Source: Brachionus koreanus | Lineage: Eukaryota > Rotifera > Eurotatoria > Ploima > Brachionidae | NCBI GenBank assembly: GCA_016987375.1 | Contig: PJRA01000313.1 | Coordinates: 2,723,437 to 2,787,436 of the forward strand | Direction of reading: 5' to 3' | Length of the DNA: 64,000 nt | Shown: positions 58,996-64,000 of the stretch, piece after piece | Layout of the letters: every line of letters starts with the position of its first letter | Numbering within the stretch: position 1 is the first letter of the stretch | Notes under the pieces: model-generated | Seen by the model: only the letters and a program-made list of their open reading frames with translations | Databases searched by the model: none | Told to the model about the DNA's origin: nothing | Position numbers and translations under genes: made by a program

Positions 58996-61900
58996 TTAAA
59001 TTACAGTTGATTCAACAGCAAACATATCAGACAAATCTTTAGATTGATTCGATGCGTTAATTGACTGATCAATTTTAGTATCTTTTTCAGCATTCGATAG
59101 TGAATTATCGAAAATTTTTGTAAAATTACCAGCAAGATTTTTGTCAATTTTATCAGCTGATTTTATTTCTTCACAATTAGCAAATTTAATACGCTGACTG
59201 CTCAACAATCTTATTTGTTCTTTAAAACTAAAAACCTCTTGTTTTGGACTTGATTCAGCTTTTTGACCACCGGCAAAAGTTAACAAATTATTTTCCACTT
59301 TGAATGAGCTCACATTGTGTGTTTCTTTTATTGGATCATAATTTGGCGACATATTTGAAAAAACATCACTTGAAAGCGTCTCATTTTTGGCGGTATTTTT
59401 GTCCGAATTGTTCGATGTTGAAACAGGTGAAAAATCAGAGCTTTGCGAATCAATCTGTTTTAAATAGAATGAGGAAATATCTTGATTTTTGGTATTTTCA
59501 TCATAGTTTATATTCTTGGATCCATATTGGGAATTTCCGAAACTAGTAACCCTTGATGCTTCTGAAGTAGTTGACGATGAGGAATATGCAACAGATGATG
59601 GGTTGTTCGAGCAACCAATTTTGTCATATTTGTTCAGCCAGACTGGGTTTGAGCCTTCATACGCATATAAATTAGTTCCAGGTATTGGTAAAAGACTGTT
59701 TGAATCAAATGCATGGTTCAAATAGCCGCCAACCGGGTCTGAATAAGCTATTGATCTCTGCTCGAATCCGAATGCTTTGGTCATTGCTCGTTCAGCTTTC
59801 AATTTACGCTTGTATTTTAGACGAGTACAAAAGCACATGATAGAAAAAATCACTGAACATAGTACCAGGATCATAAATGATATCAAAACTATCAATTTGG
59901 TATACAATGATTGATTGGATGCTTTTGTTAGCAAGAAAAATGTACCAAAACTTTGCTCTGATTTCGAACTATATCTATAGAACACAGACTGACCTTGACT
60001 ATCGTATTTTTCAGCCAAAATTAATTTATATTTCTTAAGTAGATTTATGTCTCTTGATCTATCTAGAATATTCAAAATAGTGTCCGAGTCAACCACTATG
60101 TATTCAGGATTGATTGTTTTAAAAGTTGGATCTAGTCGGAGCATTCGAGATCGCGGCTCGACAAAATGCATTAAAATTTCGCTCATTTGAACGGAATTGT
60201 TTTCTTTTCGATGCACTTTAATATTGTCAATGAAAGCTCGCAAGCCAGTCAAGTTGGATATGTACTCTCTGAATTCATGTTGGACTGCTTTCATTTGGTG
60301 GATTGAACGTGAAAAAACTAATTTTACCCGTTGTTGTTTATTTATCAAAATTATTTGAACTTCTGCGCTTGAGTTTTGCCCGTTACGATCAAATACACTC
60401 AAATTAAATTGATAGTAAATATTTTTCTCGAAATTAAGAGCATTTGGTGCAAAATTTTTGGCTAATTTAACCAAAAATTTAGACTCTTGAAAATCTTTAT
60501 TTGACCTGGTATCCGAAAATTCAATCAAAAATGGAAATTGATTTTCATTTGAATTAGTCATTATAGTTGTATTATCAATTGAAAATATTAAATTTTCGTT
60601 TAAATCTTTATCGATGGCCTAAAGAAAAAATAATTAGTAAGAAAATGAAGGGTTTAGGGTTTATTTTGATTTTGTCAATTTACATTTGATTCTAGAATGG
60701 TGTCTCCAAAATCATTGTCATAGGTGATGCCAATTTGGTAAAAGTTTTCTTCAAGAATTGGCTTATTATCGTTCAAATCATCGACTTTTATTCTAAGCGA
60801 AAAAAGGCTTTGATCTTCTGAAACATCAATTTTTTGCCAAAATTTGCACTTATAATCATCAGATTTATTTAGACAATCACAGTGTTCAGTTGATTTAATG
60901 AATATATTGTAGACATCTCTAGTCTCTCTATCCAATTTTATTCTTGGCTTTAAGGTGCCAGTAATGCTCATTTCAAACAAATCTTTATCTGGACCCAGAA
61001 TAAAATAACAAGCATCACTGGATGTTTTGGTTACATCAGCTAAGAAAGCGTGATTTAGTAAAATCGATGCGTCATCTGGCTCTGTCTCCTCTTCTATTTT
61101 GGTTTCAATATTTCGTTGAGATTTGTCACATGAAAATTCAGCAAGTTTGCATATTTTGTTGAAATCAAATCTCGCACTATTGTCTGAATCATCAACTAAA
61201 ATAAATGTCAATGGAAGGCGAGATTTAAGTGCGTTTGGCTGGCCATTATCCGAAACAATTACATCAACCTTTATGCCAAATGTTAAACTGTGCACTAAAA
61301 GATTAAGCATAAAATCTTACTGAGTAAATGTATTGATGTTTAAAGCTAAGCGGCATTTTCAACGACAAAATTCCATTCTTTGGATCTATTTTAAAATGTT
61401 TCCAATCCAAATTTTTTTTATTGCTTTGGTCAATATAATAAAATATCTCTCCATTTATTCCAGTATCTTTGTCTTCTGCTTGGATTGTTAGAATTTTGGA
61501 CTCAGGAATTGTCGACTTGAATTATAAAAATTTATTAACAGAGTAAAAAAATTTAAAATTTCTTGTTTGAGATAAAAATGACCAAAAATAGTAAAAACTT
61601 TAAATTAATTTTTAAAATGCTTACAGCTTTTAATCGAAACACTGAATTGTTTTTATTTGGAAAAATAAATTCTGGATAGTGAATATTGACGTCTTTGACA
61701 AAAATTTGTATTGGACAACTTCCAGAAAGTGAATCATCGGCACCAAGTCGATCATTTATCACAATCTTATAATTCAGTCTTCCTGAGTAGCCAATAAGTT
61801 TTTTTTTGTTTAGAATTTTTCCACTAAATTTTTTAATTTCAAATAAATCATCTAGAAAATTTTTAAAATAAATAATATTTATTGATTTCTTTGAACCAAA

Positions 61901-64000
61901 TTTACTATATAAATCAGCAGGATTTTCACTAACTAATGAATAGCTTAGATTTGAGTTCAAACCAGAATCACCATCAAATCCTTTCACTTGATAGATGATT
62001 GTGTTTTCTTCCACATTTTGTCCTATTTCCACAGAATACACGTCTTGTTCACATTTTGGCTTATTGTCATTTTTGTCCAGGACAACAATTTTAACATGAA
62101 TAGTGTCAGTTAATTGTTTAGATAAAGGTCCATTAGGATTGTCTCTAGCCTCTACAACTAAATTGTAAAAACTTTGTTCTTCTCGATCCAGTGACTTTTT
62201 GGCATATAACTTTCCATTTAGAGATTCAACATAAAACTTTTCTTGAAAATTTAAAATCTTATATTTGATAGGTCCATAGACGTCGGAATCAAGATCAATA
62301 GCCTTTAATTGAACAATGTAAAAATTTTCATCATTGTTTTCTTCTATTCTAATCTCCGGTTTTTCCAAAGGAGTAAATTTTGGTGGATTATCATTGAGAT
62401 CGGTAACTTGACAATAAAAATTTACTATTGAATGCTTGGGAACTGGCTTTCCATTGTCGTTTACAAGAATGCTCAAATTTATCCATTTGGTTTTTTCGTA
62501 ATCAATCAAATTATTGACGAAGATTTCGCCCGTATATTTGTTAATTATTATTGCTCTATTTGGATCAATTGCACTTACTATTTTGAATGTTATATTATTA
62601 TCTTTATCCAAATCAGATACTTTTAATTGAGCTATTTTTGAGTTTATTTTTGAATTTTCTTCAATTGATTCATAAAATTCAAAAACTGGATCTTCAGTAA
62701 CAGTAAGTTCTGAATTTATTTGTCTCAAATCGGGAAATAGCGGATAATTATCATTAACATCAATAATATTAACCAAAAGTTTTGCTTTTAATTTAAATTT
62801 TTTAAAATAATTCATTTGTATTAATAATAAAAAATATTTTACTTAGAGTTATTTGCGGTTTAAAATCCTTAGAAGCATTTAAATCTTCAACACCAATAAC
62901 CAATTGTATCAGTTCAGCTTGTTCTCGGTCTATTTTTCCCGTTACAAATACACTACCATTTATTGGATCAATATCAAACCAGTGCTTTTAAATTTAAAAT
63001 TTTTATTTTTATTTAATTTATTTTAAAAATTTTTTTTTCCTTACTTGAAAAATTACAAAATCTACTGCTAATCCATTTTCATCAAAGCCCATCATTTTCA
63101 TGCCACTGTCTTGATCCTCGTCAATTAGAAAAAATCTCAAATTAGAATCCGAATCAAGATCAATTGCTTTAATTTGATACAAGTGAAGGCCTTGAGGAGC
63201 ATTTTCTTCAATGTCAATACTCTCCAAATTGTCTATAAATTTGGGTTTTTTATTATTTACGTCAATAATTTCAATTATAACAAAACAATAATTTTCATCT
63301 GAATGCTTTTCTTTTATTTTTGAATTAATTGAGTCAAAATCTTGTGCTAAAATTTTTAATTTATAAACTGAACCAAATTTGTCTCGGTCCAAAATTGCAT
63401 TTTCATTTATGCTTATAATTCCACTAGTGGAATCAATTGAAAATTTCTCTTTATTTCCGCTCTCAATTGAATAAATAATCTTGGAAAAAGCAGTATTTGG
63501 TGCATCAAGATCTAAAGCATTAACTTGAACAACTTCACCTTCTCTAGCTGTTTCAAGTATTTGCACTGTATAAAAAGATTGATCGAATTTTGGCTTGTTA
63601 TCATTTATGTCCTAAATAATGTTTTTTAAATAAAAAAAAAAAATTTCTACAAATAATTTTTACTTTTACTATTATTTTGACCAAAATTTTTGCTGATAAG
63701 GAAGGACTGCCTTGATCTCTGGCCTCAACTATCAAATTAATATCCACTTCGCCTGAATTTAGAACAAACTGTGATCCATCATTATCATATGATTTTAACT
63801 GTTGTTTATTTTTTTGCTTGTAATAATATATTTGTTCGAAATCAAGACTAAAATTGCTTACAACATCAATAGTTTTTGATTTATTATTAATTATGAAATA
63901 TTCTTTAAAACAATCTCCTTCGACAATTTCATAAAGTAAGTCTCCATTTTTTCCAATGTCTCTATCAAACGCTTGAACTTTAACCGGTTCTAGCCATTTT
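58996..64000 (-). CDS. Large CDH23-like cadherin, 3' part (5' end outside window)
   Basis: Seven exons lie in the window: 63664-64000 (cut by the edge), 63045-63611, 62843-62984, 61625-62784, 61321-61515, 60684-61268 and 58996-60618, about 1,536 residues. At least eight cadherin-repeat boundaries are visible: DINDNKPKF, DVNNKKPKF, DVNDNYPLF, DLNDNPPKF, DKNDNKPKC, DVNIHYPEF and others, with intact DxD and LDRE-type calcium motifs in most. A membrane-proximal domain (QQRVKLVFSRSIHQMKAV, NLTGLRAFIDNIKVHR) precedes the transmembrane segment (LIVLISFMILVLCSVIFSIM) and a cytoplasmic tail of about 320 residues. Near the membrane the tail has FEQRSIAYSDPVGGYLN and PGTNLYAYEGSNPVWLN. The membrane-proximal domain and the tail motif recall the CDH23/Cad87A group, linked to stereocilia and microvilli. 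That placement is from memory and needs alignment. Unlike the plus-strand cadherin, calcium motifs are well kept. Confidence 0.88.

Noticed and set aside
1..64000. tRNA, rRNA, CRISPR or phage features
   Set aside because: I scanned both strands for cloverleaf-like GC stems, regularly spaced repeats and phage or bacterial genes and saw none that held up; a tRNA search program would be needed to be certain.

Overview
This looks like animal nuclear DNA from a small, compact, very A+T-rich genome (roughly three quarters A+T by eye). Genes sit on both strands. Most have many introns of about 45-60 nt with clear GT...AG ends, separated by 0.3-4 kb of AT-rich sequence. The gene set is metazoan: a PI3-kinase p85-type subunit, CAMTA, a PALS2/MPP-type MAGUK and cadherins. 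A monogonont-rotifer-like or other compact lophotrochozoan genome would fit, but that is an inference from texture and gene content, not a demonstrated identity. I reconstructed exon joins by hand. Every join listed keeps reading frame, and products are assigned from remembered family motifs, not from database searches.

Left part (1-9.5 kb): the last exon of an unknown gene; two diverged copies of one degenerate unit flanking SBDS (60S ribosome maturation), the first with an in-frame tandem repeat; a secreted GH5 endoglycoceramidase-like enzyme; VPS29 (retromer); and a small secreted cysteine-rich EGF-like protein in eight exons, one of whose introns lacks an AG acceptor.

Middle (10.7-31.4 kb): an intronless 960-residue p85-like subunit with two C1 domains and a SAM domain; NDUFA9 (complex I) and ZC3HC1/NIPA on the minus strand, the latter with a 23-nt intron; an IVNS1ABP-type BTB-kelch protein with a foldback element in its first intron; a membrane-anchored hexosaminidase D-like enzyme; and a PALS2/Varicose-like scaffold. 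A 4.1-kb stretch with no recognisable gene follows.

Right part (35.5-64 kb): CAMTA; a 21-exon, strongly divergent cadherin-like membrane protein; a single-exon membrane protein with a long basic tail that may really be the 3' end of that cadherin gene; two tandem SERHL-like alpha/beta hydrolases; two more inverted-repeat elements, one of them surrounding an 869-base assembly gap; and the 3' end of a large CDH23-like cadherin on the minus strand running off the window.

The genes are mostly unrelated housekeeping, signalling and adhesion genes and do not form an operon or pathway. I found no CRISPR, phage, tRNA or rRNA feature. The best candidates for something new are the divergent cadherin with its two-transmembrane alternative, the non-AG and 23-nt introns, the duplicated degenerate unit around SBDS, and the three foldback elements.
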